From: an uncultured Odoribacter sp.
GTDB lineage: Bacteria > Bacteroidota > Bacteroidia > Bacteroidales > Marinifilaceae
NCBI GenBank assembly: GCA_910578985.1
Contig: CAJTSF010000030.1
Location: 1 to 26,913 of the forward strand
Reading direction: 5' to 3'
Length of the DNA stretch: 26,913 nucleotides
This document shows positions 8,401 through 16,061 of this stretch, piece by piece. The position numbers were made by a program, and so were the translations under genes. The first letter of the stretch is position 1, and every line of letters starts with the position of its first letter. Below the pieces are notes generated by a model that did not search any database, had not been told where the DNA came from, and saw nothing but the letters and a program-made list of their open reading frames with translations.

Positions 8401-9032
8401 ATCCGGAGCGTCTCTATGGCAAAAGTCTGCATGATGTCTACACTACAATCTTGGAGGCATCCGGCTCTCGTGAACCCAAATTGTCCGGCGGTATCAACAA
8501 TACATTCACATATAAAAACTTCCGTTTAAACATGACGTTGGCTTATAGTCTGGGGGCCAAAACCCGTCTGTTCAAATTGTTCGATAACCAAAAATTCAAT
8601 CCGGAAAGAAATGTGAACCGGGATTTCCTGAATCGCTGGCAACGCCCGGGTGATGAAAGATATACCGATATTCCGGTAATCATAAACGGAGGCAATCTAT
8701 CATATGATTCCCATTGGTCAAGTTCCTCGTATTATAGAGGTTTGATTCCCGAACTTGGAGGATCTGCCTGGGATATGTATAATTATAGTAATATCCGAGT
8801 CGTCAGTGCTAATTATTTGAAATGCAGCACGATGAGTCTAACCTATTCTTTCTCGGAAGAATTGATTTCGAAATGGAAACTGCAACGTCTGGAACTATCG
8901 GTTTCCACGAACAATCCGTTCATCGTCTGTTCCTCCAAACTGAAAGGACAAACCCCGACTCAGGGCGGCTTTACCGATATCCAATTGTCTGAACGTCAGA
9001 CATTCTCTTTCGGACTCTATGTTTCATTTTAA
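5469..9032 (+). CDS. SusC/RagA-family TonB-linked outer membrane transporter with STN signalling domain
   Basis: A 1187-residue outer-membrane TonB-dependent transporter. In order: signal peptide ending near ASAKA (residue 34); STN domain (about 40-112), the part that signals to FecR; carboxypeptidase-D-like regulatory domain (about 122-195, with GAVKDAAGNPLPGVTVLIKG); plug (about 205-345), containing LRIRGTSTLIGNREPLWVIDG and the SusC signature IDRIDVLKDASATALYG; then a long beta-barrel ending in an aromatic residue (LYVSF). It should import the substrate captured by the SusD protein 12 nt downstream. The start may be the ATG at 5469 or the one at 5484; the latter gives a more standard signal peptide. 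DNA before about 6600 is GC-rich like the upstream genes, whereas the barrel part is clearly AT-richer. The substrate cannot be read from the sequence. Confidence 0.97.
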   Translation: MYSNIMKRRIILMMRLACFLTAWLALSAMASAKAQRNVVSLNVGSESLSHVLMQVKDQTGAQILYNENVLRNVRCENVQVKKLPVEEALERILAGTPFDYTVDNGVIVIRERQEPATPQSVTVRGAVKDAAGNPLPGVTVLIKGTPIGVTTDEAGKYAINLPAGNDIRLIFSFIGMKPQEVAYAGQTEINITLHEDVTEIDEVVITGYQTVDRRKNTSAVTSVKAEDIMRPGVTSIDQMLEGQIPDLVSMTNSGEIGVAPKLRIRGTSTLIGNREPLWVIDGIVQQDPVNISPEELNDPDYVNRIGNAISGLNPQDIDRIDVLKDASATALYGTKAANGVIVITTKRGHVGKPIVSYNMTGSFKFRPRYSERHIDVMTSKERVQFSRDLLNNQYIFSSNTSLVGYEYLYSQLYAKQISYDEFVKQVSEMEALNTDWFAALGDDVFSSQHTLSLTGGSDMIRYYASIGYTDDNDVIKSNRNDRYTAKLNLDIRFSEKVSLSLGFDGNKSTQKYYQNELAPINYAYNTSRTIPFRNEDGTLHFYQKPGNGSTHYRFNILNELNNSGCTQDGSGLSFQANLLYNPLQWLRVNGIFSYSVSNMEIDSYWGAETHHVAAIRRGEFGGDIDAKESELPAGGELKQQTSRNENYTARLQLDVNKYFGADEQHNINASLGWEVSSTQYVGTDITNRGYYPDRGLQFATFEQGTYPKFDAWLLANRPTLTDNLTNLMAAYASVSYSFRNWITLNANARYDGSNRFGSQGNEKLLPVWSASLAYNPLEQFNATGFFDFLQLKFSYGYQGNMLEGQSPELIIKKLPLDDYYHELVSEVSVYPNPELKWERTSSLNAGIELSMLERRLMVSSDFYYKKTKDAFMEKEISGVNGTNSHMVNSGEILNRGFNVSLTVSPIRSKEFRWSLSTSVSKTFNRIETKPSTDQYKVDNFLNGTVITKGHPVNTFFSYRFKGLSPVDGGPLFYDYKENPERLYGKSLHDVYTTILEASGSREPKLSGGINNTFTYKNFRLNMTLAYSLGAKTRLFKLFDNQKFNPERNVNRDFLNRWQRPGDERYTDIPVIINGGNLSYDSHWSSSSYYRGLIPELGGSAWDMYNYSNIRVVSANYLKCSTMSLTYSFSEELISKWKLQRLELSVSTNNPFIVCSSKLKGQTPTQGGFTDIQLSERQTFSFGLYVSF

Positions 9033-9044
9033 ATTGACAAACGT

Positions 9045-10565
9045 ATGAAGAGATACAAATTTTACATCATGTTCGGGGTGATTTGCAGCACTTGTTTTGC
9101 TTGCAGCAACTTCCTGACGGAATACTCCCACGACCAGGCGTATGTGCAGTCATATACCGATTTGGACGAAATAATTATCGGTTCCGGCTATATGAAATGC
9201 AACAGCGCTTCTTATGATTACGGATATACGAAAGACTTAGTCTATTATCCGTATATACATTTCATGGCAGACGAAACCGAAGTCAAGACAACGGGTGCGT
9301 ATAGTTATAGCAATGCAAATGTTCTCAAAATTCTTTTTGGCTACTATACTTGGCAAAAAGAAGTGGAACGTGATCATGAGTCTACGGTTCAATGGGTTGA
9401 AAATCAAGATTGGAACAATCTTTATCTCCACATCAATATCTGTAACCTGATTTTATCGCAGATAGACGAGCAACCTGTTGAAACGGGAATGGACAGGCAA
9501 AACGTCAATCGTATCAAGGGAGAAGCTCATTTCCTGCGCGGGTCTTACTATTTTATTTTGGCCAATCTGTATGGGAAGCCTTATAGCACGGCTACGGCAA
9601 AGACCGACCTGGCGGTTCCAATCAAATTGACGGAGTATAAAGAAGACAAGGTGTACACCCGTGCTACCGTGGAAGAGGTTTATGAACAAACCCTTAAAGA
9701 TTTGCTGCAAGCGGAATCCTACCTGAAAGACATTCCCCGCAAGTCTGTGACGCGTGCCGGACATGCGGCAGTATGCTTAATGTTAAGCCGTGTATATCTG
9801 TATATGCAGAATTATGCGGAAACCGTTAAATGGGCACGTGCTTGTCTGGCAGAGCAAGACGACTTGACCAATCTGAACGGTTTCGTCGGTGACGCTTTCG
9901 TCACCCAGTCTTCGCCGGAGTTGATTTTTACGATGGGGGGCAATTTTATTTTCCTAAACCTTGGCAATGGTGCGGGAAATTTTGTGGTATCAGAAGATTT
10001 GATCAGATGCTATACGGAGAACGATTTGCGCAAACAGAACTTTATTCGTGCTAATGATAACGGGATTTACAAATACGTCAAACTCCCTTGCGTCAGCGCA
10101 CGCAATGTCTCGGATAATTTTGCATTACGAACGGCAGAAGCTTACTTGAACTTGGCGGAAGCAGCTGCCTGTTTGGGCGAGGAATATATGACAGAAGCCC
10201 AAAATGCATATAATACACTTCGACGGAATCGAATCACCGGATATACCGATGAACACCTGACGGGTAATGACCTCATCAAAGCAATCCGCCAGGAAAGACG
10301 ACGGGAGCTCTGTTTGGAAGGACATCGTTGGTTCGATTTACGCCGATACATGGTCAATGACGCTTGTCGCGAAGAAAAAACTTTAACGAACACATTTGTT
10401 TTATATGGACAATTCCCACCTGATTATGCCTACGAGATTGTAACCCTCCGACAATACACACTGCCGCCACATGATGATGCTTGGACTCTGCCGATTCCTG
10501 CTGTGGAACTGGAGTCGAACTATGGAATGCCGGATAATCCGAGATCAGAACGCGAATATAAATAA
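9045..10565 (+). CDS. RagB/SusD-family nutrient-binding outer membrane lipoprotein
   Basis: A 506-residue surface lipoprotein of the RagB/SusD family, the lid that captures substrate above the SusC barrel. The signal peptide has a lipobox-like CFAC with the acylated Cys at residue 20. The TPR-like helices are visible, with family-typical phrases such as NRIKGEAHFLRGSYYFILAN, then ARATVEEVYEQ-like helices. The C-terminal SusD domain has IRQERRRELCLEGHRWFDLR and ends with MPDNPRSEREYK, close to the usual family ending. It follows susC by 12 nt and is AT-richer than the housekeeping genes, matching the barrel half of susC. The glycan, peptide or other ligand is not identifiable. Confidence 0.96.
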   Translation: MKRYKFYIMFGVICSTCFACSNFLTEYSHDQAYVQSYTDLDEIIIGSGYMKCNSASYDYGYTKDLVYYPYIHFMADETEVKTTGAYSYSNANVLKILFGYYTWQKEVERDHESTVQWVENQDWNNLYLHINICNLILSQIDEQPVETGMDRQNVNRIKGEAHFLRGSYYFILANLYGKPYSTATAKTDLAVPIKLTEYKEDKVYTRATVEEVYEQTLKDLLQAESYLKDIPRKSVTRAGHAAVCLMLSRVYLYMQNYAETVKWARACLAEQDDLTNLNGFVGDAFVTQSSPELIFTMGGNFIFLNLGNGAGNFVVSEDLIRCYTENDLRKQNFIRANDNGIYKYVKLPCVSARNVSDNFALRTAEAYLNLAEAAACLGEEYMTEAQNAYNTLRRNRITGYTDEHLTGNDLIKAIRQERRRELCLEGHRWFDLRRYMVNDACREEKTLTNTFVLYGQFPPDYAYEIVTLRQYTLPPHDDAWTLPIPAVELESNYGMPDNPRSEREYK

Positions 10566-10583
10566 GTAGAAAAAGAATAGATT

Positions 10584-11507
10584 ATGAAACCGTATATTTT
10601 AATTTTTCTTTTATGGGGAGCCTGCTGGGCTTGCTCGGACAACGAGGATTTGACACCCTCGCACAACGACCGAAATATGTTCGATATGCCGGATTTTTCT
10701 TCGCCGGAAGAAATGCAACTTCGGAGAAACTTTCATGAAGAAACAAGCAGTTACTTGATTTTTAATGATTCTTTGTATTACCGTAATCTGACAACCCCTC
10801 AAGGTTCAGATCCGGAATTGGTGATGCTCGATATGAAATATCAGATTTCGGGGACAACCGACAAGACTCCCATCCGTTACTCTTTATTGAAAAATATGGA
10901 GGATAAGGTATTAGCGACCAAGTTTCTGAAAGAAGAAATCTTATCATGGCTTTCTCCCGCGTTTTACTCCTATGCCTTTTTTATGGTAGATGAATTTTTC
11001 AGTAGTGTAGAGGAATTTGATTTGGATATTTTTGAGTATGTTTGGATAGAATTCCCTGCTGAAGCTTATGCCGGCTATAACGCCACATTAATCGCTTATA
11101 ACGACTTCTATTCCAGGAATGAAACTGAACGTTACAGTTATAAACGAAAAGTCCTGAAAACACTTGTTGAAAAAACACACTCTCAAATCAAGGATGGCGA
11201 ATACGATGATTTCTATAACGTGCTTTCCAAATATTACAAAAAACGTCCTGAACAAAAGGATGAAGAAGGCAAAGGAGACTATGAAGAAAGCATTTTGGAA
11301 TTGGGATACCTGACTACCTATCAGAGTTCATGGGGTATAAGTTTTTGGGAAAAAAAGTATGACTTGTTAGCTTATGTTACGGAAATCTATTCGCTTACCC
11401 AGGAGGAATTCGATGAGAAATACGATAAGGAGCAATACCCGCTTGTCCACCAAAAGAAAAATGCACTGGTCAAGATATTCGAACGTCATGGAGTACGAGT
11501 TTACTAA
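10584..11507 (+). CDS. SusD-associated lipoprotein, possibly a degenerate zinc-metallopeptidase homologue
   Basis: A 307-residue lipoprotein (acylated Cys17 in the end of GACWAC) placed directly after susD. I do not recognise it with certainty. Position, size and layout resemble the Bacteroidetes 'substrate import-associated zinc metallohydrolase lipoprotein' / Peptidase_Mx1-like family, which carries HExxH in a helix followed about 50-60 residues later by a GF..Y.....EDFAE segment. Here the corresponding helix reads KTLVEKTHSQI (VEKTH at residues 195-199) and the later segment is GYLTTYQSSWG...KYDLLAYVTEIY. The first zinc-binding His and the acidic EDFAE-like ligand would therefore be missing. 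If the alignment is right, this is a non-catalytic homologue that probably binds substrate at the cell surface. It may instead belong to an unrelated family. Confidence 0.5.
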   Translation: MKPYILIFLLWGACWACSDNEDLTPSHNDRNMFDMPDFSSPEEMQLRRNFHEETSSYLIFNDSLYYRNLTTPQGSDPELVMLDMKYQISGTTDKTPIRYSLLKNMEDKVLATKFLKEEILSWLSPAFYSYAFFMVDEFFSSVEEFDLDIFEYVWIEFPAEAYAGYNATLIAYNDFYSRNETERYSYKRKVLKTLVEKTHSQIKDGEYDDFYNVLSKYYKKRPEQKDEEGKGDYEESILELGYLTTYQSSWGISFWEKKYDLLAYVTEIYSLTQEEFDEKYDKEQYPLVHQKKNALVKIFERHGVRVY

Positions 11508-11525
11508 TTTTAAAACAATGTAATT

Positions 11526-12203
11526 ATGAAATACATAATCGTAATATTATCCTTTATTTGCCTGTTCGGCACGGCTTGTTCAGATAATAACGGAACAGAA
11601 GCACCCGTAGTACGTCCGGAAGCCCAAGGCATTTGGGTGGATAACAGAGGCAGTGAACCCATCACTTATCATTGGGTCCGCTATGGCAAACTCGAGTGGA
11701 TTTGTGAGAATATCCGGACGGAAACTGCACCAGAAACCTATCTTCCCGATCCCAATAATAGTTTTTACGAACGAAATACAGAAGAAGAAACCTTGCAATA
11801 CGGTTACCTGTATGATTTCGAAACAGCCAAAACCTTGGAAACCGAAGGTTGGCGATTACCGACAGACGAGGATTGGAAAGACCTCGAACGCCATCTCGGC
11901 ATGGAAGCCGGCAAAGCGGATAAAGAAGAGTGGCGAGGTGATTTTGTCGGAGAATTACTGATGCAGGACAGCACAGGCAGCGGACTGAACCTGCAACATG
12001 CCGGATACCACATTACAGAAGGAGGACGAGGGGTTCGCAACCGGGGCGTCGACGGTATCTATTGGACATCGACTTTGGATACCCGTACCCAAGGATATGC
12101 TTGGACACGCATGGTGGTCTACAATCGTAAAGAAGTCCGGCGCTTTTCTATGCTGACGAAAAAAGGGCTGAGTGTACGTCTGGTGCGTGATGTTCAACAA
12201 TAA
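11526..12203 (+). CDS. Lipoprotein with Fibrobacter succinogenes major paralogous domain
   Basis: A 225-residue lipoprotein. Its signal peptide ends in the lipobox GTAC (Cys18). The rest matches the Fib_succ_major domain seen in many Bacteroidetes surface proteins. Visible pieces are WICENIRTE near residue 58, YGYLYDFETAK, then GWRLPTDEDWKDLERHLGM around 114-132, and the ending YWTSTLDT...YAWTRMVVY...RRFSMLTKKGLSVRLVRD. The fold is related to the formylglycine-generating/lectin-like type, and the function is unknown; a binding role at the cell surface is the usual guess. It is 18 nt after the previous gene and 10 nt before the first thioredoxin-like gene, so it belongs to the same transcript. 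Confidence 0.85.
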   Translation: MKYIIVILSFICLFGTACSDNNGTEAPVVRPEAQGIWVDNRGSEPITYHWVRYGKLEWICENIRTETAPETYLPDPNNSFYERNTEEETLQYGYLYDFETAKTLETEGWRLPTDEDWKDLERHLGMEAGKADKEEWRGDFVGELLMQDSTGSGLNLQHAGYHITEGGRGVRNRGVDGIYWTSTLDTRTQGYAWTRMVVYNRKEVRRFSMLTKKGLSVRLVRDVQQ

Positions 12204-12213
12204 AATACCGAAT

Positions 12214-13338
12214 ATGAAAAGAATTATTTTTATCCTATTCATTGCTTTTCTTTCTCTCACCGGTTTTGCCCAGACCGGAGCCCGATTTATGGACAATAGC
12301 CCCTGGAAAGAGGTGTTGAAACGGGCGAAGCGGGAGAATAAAATGATTTTCGTGGATTGCTATACCAGTTGGTGCGGTCCCTGCAAACAATTGGCAAAAC
12401 AGATATTCCCCCAGGAAAAAATGGGGGAATACCTCAATGCCCGTTTTGTCAACGTCAAATATGACGTAGAGAAAGGCGAAGGCTTAGCGATTGAAAAAAT
12501 GTATCCCGGAGAAGTCAAAGTCTATCCGACCATGCTTATCCTAAACGCCAAAGGCGAACTGCTCCACAAGGTGACAGGCATGCATCCCGCTGATGAACTG
12601 ATTGCCGCCATCGAAGAAGGGTTGCAAGGCAACACGATTTATGTTCTGGAAAAAGAATTTGAAAAAGGAAACCGGGAAAAAGAGTTTGTTCTCAAATACC
12701 TATACCTGCTCAAAGCCTCATCCGAGCGAAAACAATACGAAAAAGTGGCAAGGGCATACGCATCTCAATTCCCCGTAGATTCCCTGCTCAACAAGGAAAT
12801 CTGGTCGATGGTCAATAAATTCATTGCGAAATATCCGTATGACAAAGAATTTCGTTTTATCATCGAACACCTGGACGAAATGGAGGCCAAAGGCTTAATC
12901 GACCGTTATGCTTTGGAATCCGAATTGAGCGGGGAAATCGGTTTTGCCGTCAATTCCATCTATTTGCTTTCCAACCAAACACATAGCGAAGATTCTGTCG
13001 CCCTGTTACAAAAACAAGCGGATTATCTGCGGATGTTGCTCCAAAAGCCCGTCAAAGGATTCCCCGAATCGCTTGCCGAACTATCCTTGGTCAAGTGCAA
13101 ACTCGCAGGCGATGCCGACAGATTGTACGACCGATTTTGCGTATTGACGGAATGTGGGCTGGTAAATCGTGACGTCTTCCAATCGAGTATGCTCCAATAC
13201 CTGGTGCAACGGCTAAACGACGCGGAACGGCTGCGGCATTGTGTCGAACTCGCCCGGCAATTGAAAACAACTTCCCCTGGATGGATGCAAAGTATATGTA
13301 ACGACATTATAGAGTCAGCAAATAACAAATTAAAGTAA
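12214..13338 (+). CDS. Periplasmic thioredoxin-family protein (first tandem copy)
   Basis: A 374-residue exported protein. The signal peptide ends near GFAQ (residue 20), a thioredoxin domain spans about 25-145 with active site WCGPC (Cys54, Cys57), and a helical C-terminal half of about 220 residues belongs to no family I recognise. An additional Cys49 lies five residues before the active site (VDCYTSWC), where many thioredoxins have Phe. The cis-Pro loop is present as VYPTML. An upstream in-frame start within the previous gene was rejected because the ATG at 12214 gives a clean signal peptide. The next gene, 7 nt downstream, is a clear paralogue. It probably acts as a thiol:disulfide oxidoreductase in the periplasm, serving the SusCD system. 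Confidence 0.9.
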   Translation: MKRIIFILFIAFLSLTGFAQTGARFMDNSPWKEVLKRAKRENKMIFVDCYTSWCGPCKQLAKQIFPQEKMGEYLNARFVNVKYDVEKGEGLAIEKMYPGEVKVYPTMLILNAKGELLHKVTGMHPADELIAAIEEGLQGNTIYVLEKEFEKGNREKEFVLKYLYLLKASSERKQYEKVARAYASQFPVDSLLNKEIWSMVNKFIAKYPYDKEFRFIIEHLDEMEAKGLIDRYALESELSGEIGFAVNSIYLLSNQTHSEDSVALLQKQADYLRMLLQKPVKGFPESLAELSLVKCKLAGDADRLYDRFCVLTECGLVNRDVFQSSMLQYLVQRLNDAERLRHCVELARQLKTTSPGWMQSICNDIIESANNKLK

Positions 13339-13345
13339 AAACAAC

Positions 13346-14560
13346 ATGAACAAAAAAATCTTCTTATTCGGTGTATGCCTACTATTTATTCAATTATTGT
13401 GGGCTCAGGAAACAGAAAAAGGAATCCGTTTTATAGACAACGAACCTTGGGAAAAAGTGCTCAAAAAAGCTAAAAAACAGCACAAACCGATTTTTGTAGA
13501 CTGCTACACCAGTTGGTGCGGTCCTTGCAAACAATTGGCTAAAGATGTATTTACCCGCGAAGATGTCGGTCAATTCGTGAATGAACAGTTCGTTAGTGTA
13601 AAATACGACGTAGAGAAAGAAAACGGATTGAACTTTGCCCGTCAGTATCGTGACCAAATTTCCGCATTTCCTACCCTGTTGCTTATCCAAACGGACGGAA
13701 CAGTGATGTCACGCATTGTAGGGGCTTATCCCGCCGAAGAAATTCTCCAGTCTATCAAAGACGGATTGGAAGGAAAAACTTGGCAGAAAATGGCACAGGA
13801 ATACGAGGCAGGCAAGCGGGATTACAACTTCATCATCGACTACCTCAATAGGCTCTCCATCGCAGGAGAAGACAAAAAATATGAGGAAGTTCGGCACAGC
13901 TACGTGAAATCATTTCCGATAGACAGCCTGTTGAACCGGCAAATCTGGGACCTGGGCAAAGATTACATCCGAAACCCCAAGACGGAAGAATACCAGTTCC
14001 TCCTGCACCATCTGAACGAGTTTGCCAACCGGGGTTTTAACCGTTATGACCTGGAATGGACACTGGCAATCCTCTCCTTTTATCCCATCAGTGATATTGT
14101 GAAAGAAAGCTTGAAAGACAGAAATTCAGCGAAAAAAGAAACATGGATGAAAGAACTGAAAGAACTGGAAAAGATGTTGGAAAAACCTATCAAAAAATTC
14201 CCCGAATATCTCGCCTACACTCGATTGGAGCAATCCTATCTGGAAGGTGATACAGAAGAATTGGCATACCGCCTGATTTACCTGGGTGAAAACCATTTAC
14301 TGGATATGCTCGACTGGGAAAAAGCATGGATAGAATATGTCATTGACCATCTTTCGGACAAACAACTGCTCCGGCGGTGCGTGGACTATCTCCAAGGCAA
14401 ACAAACAGCTAATGAAGAGGGAAACGACTGGATTATAAACAATTGCTACAGCGTTCTCGCCAAAGGCTATGCCAAACTGGGAGAGCAGGCAAAAGCCGAA
14501 GCATGCAGCCGAAGAGCCGTAGAAGTTGACAAACAGAACAAAGAAAAACTGAATTTCTAA
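13346..14560 (+). CDS. Periplasmic thioredoxin-family protein (second tandem copy)
   Basis: A 404-residue paralogue of the previous protein with the same plan. The signal peptide ends near LLWA (residue 20). The thioredoxin domain carries VDCYTSWCGPCKQLAK (Cys53, Cys58, Cys61), identical over this stretch to the first copy, and the cis-Pro region reads AFPTLLLI. The long helical C-terminal part ends in a TPR-like helix pair (AKLGEQAKAEACSRRAVEVD). Similarity runs along the whole length, including the DNEPWEKVLKKAKK versus DNSPWKEVLKRAKR segment, so this is an old tandem duplication that has diverged. It is 7 nt after its partner and 16 nt before the TlpA-like gene. The C-terminal domain's role is unknown. 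Confidence 0.9.
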   Translation: MNKKIFLFGVCLLFIQLLWAQETEKGIRFIDNEPWEKVLKKAKKQHKPIFVDCYTSWCGPCKQLAKDVFTREDVGQFVNEQFVSVKYDVEKENGLNFARQYRDQISAFPTLLLIQTDGTVMSRIVGAYPAEEILQSIKDGLEGKTWQKMAQEYEAGKRDYNFIIDYLNRLSIAGEDKKYEEVRHSYVKSFPIDSLLNRQIWDLGKDYIRNPKTEEYQFLLHHLNEFANRGFNRYDLEWTLAILSFYPISDIVKESLKDRNSAKKETWMKELKELEKMLEKPIKKFPEYLAYTRLEQSYLEGDTEELAYRLIYLGENHLLDMLDWEKAWIEYVIDHLSDKQLLRRCVDYLQGKQTANEEGNDWIINNCYSVLAKGYAKLGEQAKAEACSRRAVEVDKQNKEKLNF

Positions 14561-14576
14561 AACAAAGTCCATTCCC

Positions 14577-15920
14577 ATGAAGAAATTGATTTTTATAACG
14601 GTCGCCATGGTCATCATGGCGACTTCTTGCCAAAACACCGCGACACAGGTGCAACTCCGTATTGAAGCTGACGAAAACTATCCCGAAGCCGCGTTGTTGC
14701 TGAAAGATTCCCTTTACAGACAACCGCTGGATGCCGCAAATACAACCGTATTTGCTTTGCCCGAGAAATTCGAACCGGCTCTCGGAGCCGTATTCTTCGG
14801 AGACAAACATGTATTAATCTATATGGAGCCCGGGGAAAACACTGACATTTCAGTACAGATAAACGGCAACACAGTCATCCCTGTTTTCGCCGGGAAATAC
14901 GCTCGGGAAAACAATTATCTCAACGAAAAGCAAGCCGCCTTTTCTCCCGATTACAAACTCAACGAAGCGGATTTCGCCGCATCCTTGGAACGGCAATTAA
15001 AGCAATCGTACCAAACCTTGGATGCGAAAGGCTTCAACGGTAATTTCAACCGATTGGAGAAAAAAAGAATGAAATACACTCTTTATAAAACACTTCTGGA
15101 ATATCGATCCGAACACCTGTATGCCATTGAAAATTATCATTATGAATTGAATGACATATACTTCAACACTTTGACAAATGTATTTACAGAAGACGAAGAC
15201 ATTCTGAACATGAGCGTATATCAGGACTACATGAAAAGAATGGTATCGTACATCGCTATCCACAACATGTCGGAATTCGAAGATTTCCGCTACATCCAAG
15301 AAGAACTGAATTACGTAATTACCCATTTCAAAAATCCGAAAGTGACAGAATTTATAATAGATGCTATCATTTCCGAATACATCGAACGTAACGGCATTGA
15401 CAAACTGGAGGAGTTGGAACCGATTCACCGGACAAAAGTAACTGACCCGAAAAAGAAAGCCGCTTTCGAGGAATTATGCGACAAATGGCGCCGTATTGCC
15501 CCGGGACAACCTTCCCCCGCCTTTGCTTACAAAGACATCAACGACAAGACTGTGTGCCTTTCCGACTTCCGTGGGAAATACGTCTACATCGACTGTTGGG
15601 CGACTTGGTGTGGTCCATGTCGCCGCGAACAGCCTTTCCTGGCAAAATTGGAAAAGAAATACGCAAACAAGAATATCTGCTTTGTCAGCATCTCTTGCGA
15701 CCAGGACAAAGCCGCTTGGGAGAAAGTCATACGAGAAGAAAAACTGAAAGGAATCCACCTCATTGCCGATGAAAACGACACTTTTATGTCGGCTTATATG
15801 GTTGCGGCGATTCCCCACTTCATCCTCATCGACCCGGAGGGGAAAGTGGTCAACGCCCATATGACCCGCCCCTCCGATCCGGAAACGGAGAAATTCTTCC
15901 AAACGCTGAAAGGCTTATAA
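14577..15920 (+). CDS. TlpA-like thiol:disulfide oxidoreductase lipoprotein
   Basis: A 447-residue lipoprotein: the signal peptide ends in ATSC (acylated Cys18). The N-terminal 300 residues are a beta-rich domain followed by helices, comparable to the N-terminal domains that accompany TlpA in Bacteroidetes. The C-terminal TlpA/AhpC-TSA-like thioredoxin domain covers about 308-445 and contains YIDCWATWCGPCRREQPF, with active cysteines 345 and 348 and extra Cys340. The cis-Pro is in AAIPHFILID. Such proteins reduce disulfides or handle thiols outside the cytoplasm. It is the last gene of the SusCD locus, and a strong hairpin terminator follows 18 nt after the stop. Confidence 0.92.
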   Translation: MKKLIFITVAMVIMATSCQNTATQVQLRIEADENYPEAALLLKDSLYRQPLDAANTTVFALPEKFEPALGAVFFGDKHVLIYMEPGENTDISVQINGNTVIPVFAGKYARENNYLNEKQAAFSPDYKLNEADFAASLERQLKQSYQTLDAKGFNGNFNRLEKKRMKYTLYKTLLEYRSEHLYAIENYHYELNDIYFNTLTNVFTEDEDILNMSVYQDYMKRMVSYIAIHNMSEFEDFRYIQEELNYVITHFKNPKVTEFIIDAIISEYIERNGIDKLEELEPIHRTKVTDPKKKAAFEELCDKWRRIAPGQPSPAFAYKDINDKTVCLSDFRGKYVYIDCWATWCGPCRREQPFLAKLEKKYANKNICFVSISCDQDKAAWEKVIREEKLKGIHLIADENDTFMSAYMVAAIPHFILIDPEGKVVNAHMTRPSDPETEKFFQTLKGL

Positions 15921-15938
15921 CGGAAGATTTTCATAGAG

Positions 15939-15976
15939 AAATGCCCCGCAAATTCGATGGTTGCGGGGCATTTTAC
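15939..15976 (+). terminator. Terminator of the SusCD-thioredoxin locus
   Basis: AAATGCCCCGCAA (15939-15951) is fully complementary to TTGCGGGGCATTT (15961-15973) around a 9-nt loop, followed by a short T-run. The 13-bp GC-rich stem directly after the TlpA-like gene is a strong plus-strand terminator. Read on the minus strand it also has some T's after it, so it may work both ways. Confidence 0.9.
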
Positions 15977-15977
15977 A

Positions 15978-16014
15978 TAAAAAGACTTCCCGCCGTCCGA
16001 AGACGAGCGGGAAG
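15978..16014 (-). terminator. Terminator of the mmcQ-like/deoC transcript
   Basis: On the minus strand the stem CTTCCCGC-T-CGTC closes on the tetraloop TTCG and pairs with GACG-GCGGGAAG, leaving one bulged base. It is followed by TCTTTTT (complement of 15979-15985). Stem, UUCG loop and T-run are those of a textbook intrinsic terminator. Confidence 0.88.
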
Positions 16015-16016
16015 CT

Positions 16017-16044
16017 GCCCGAATAGCACCCCTACTATCCGGGC
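16017..16044 (-). terminator. Extra hairpin between the deoC stop and its terminator
   Basis: On the minus strand GCCCGGATAG (16044-16035) pairs over ten positions with CTATTCGGGC (16026-16017), including one G-U pair, around the loop TAGGGGTG. It starts 17 nt after the deoC stop and has no T-run of its own. It may protect the 3' end of the mRNA or strengthen the following terminator. Confidence 0.5.
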
Positions 16045-16061
16045 TCTCACCCCTATATCTT

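Noticed and set aside
11166..11180. Active zinc metallopeptidase call for the lipoprotein after susD
   Set aside because: The HExxH motif is not intact (VEKTH), so catalytic activity is not supported.
3650..15920. Calling the locus a polysaccharide utilisation locus
   Set aside because: SusC and SusD are present, but no carbohydrate-active enzyme is encoded between the sigma gene and the terminator.
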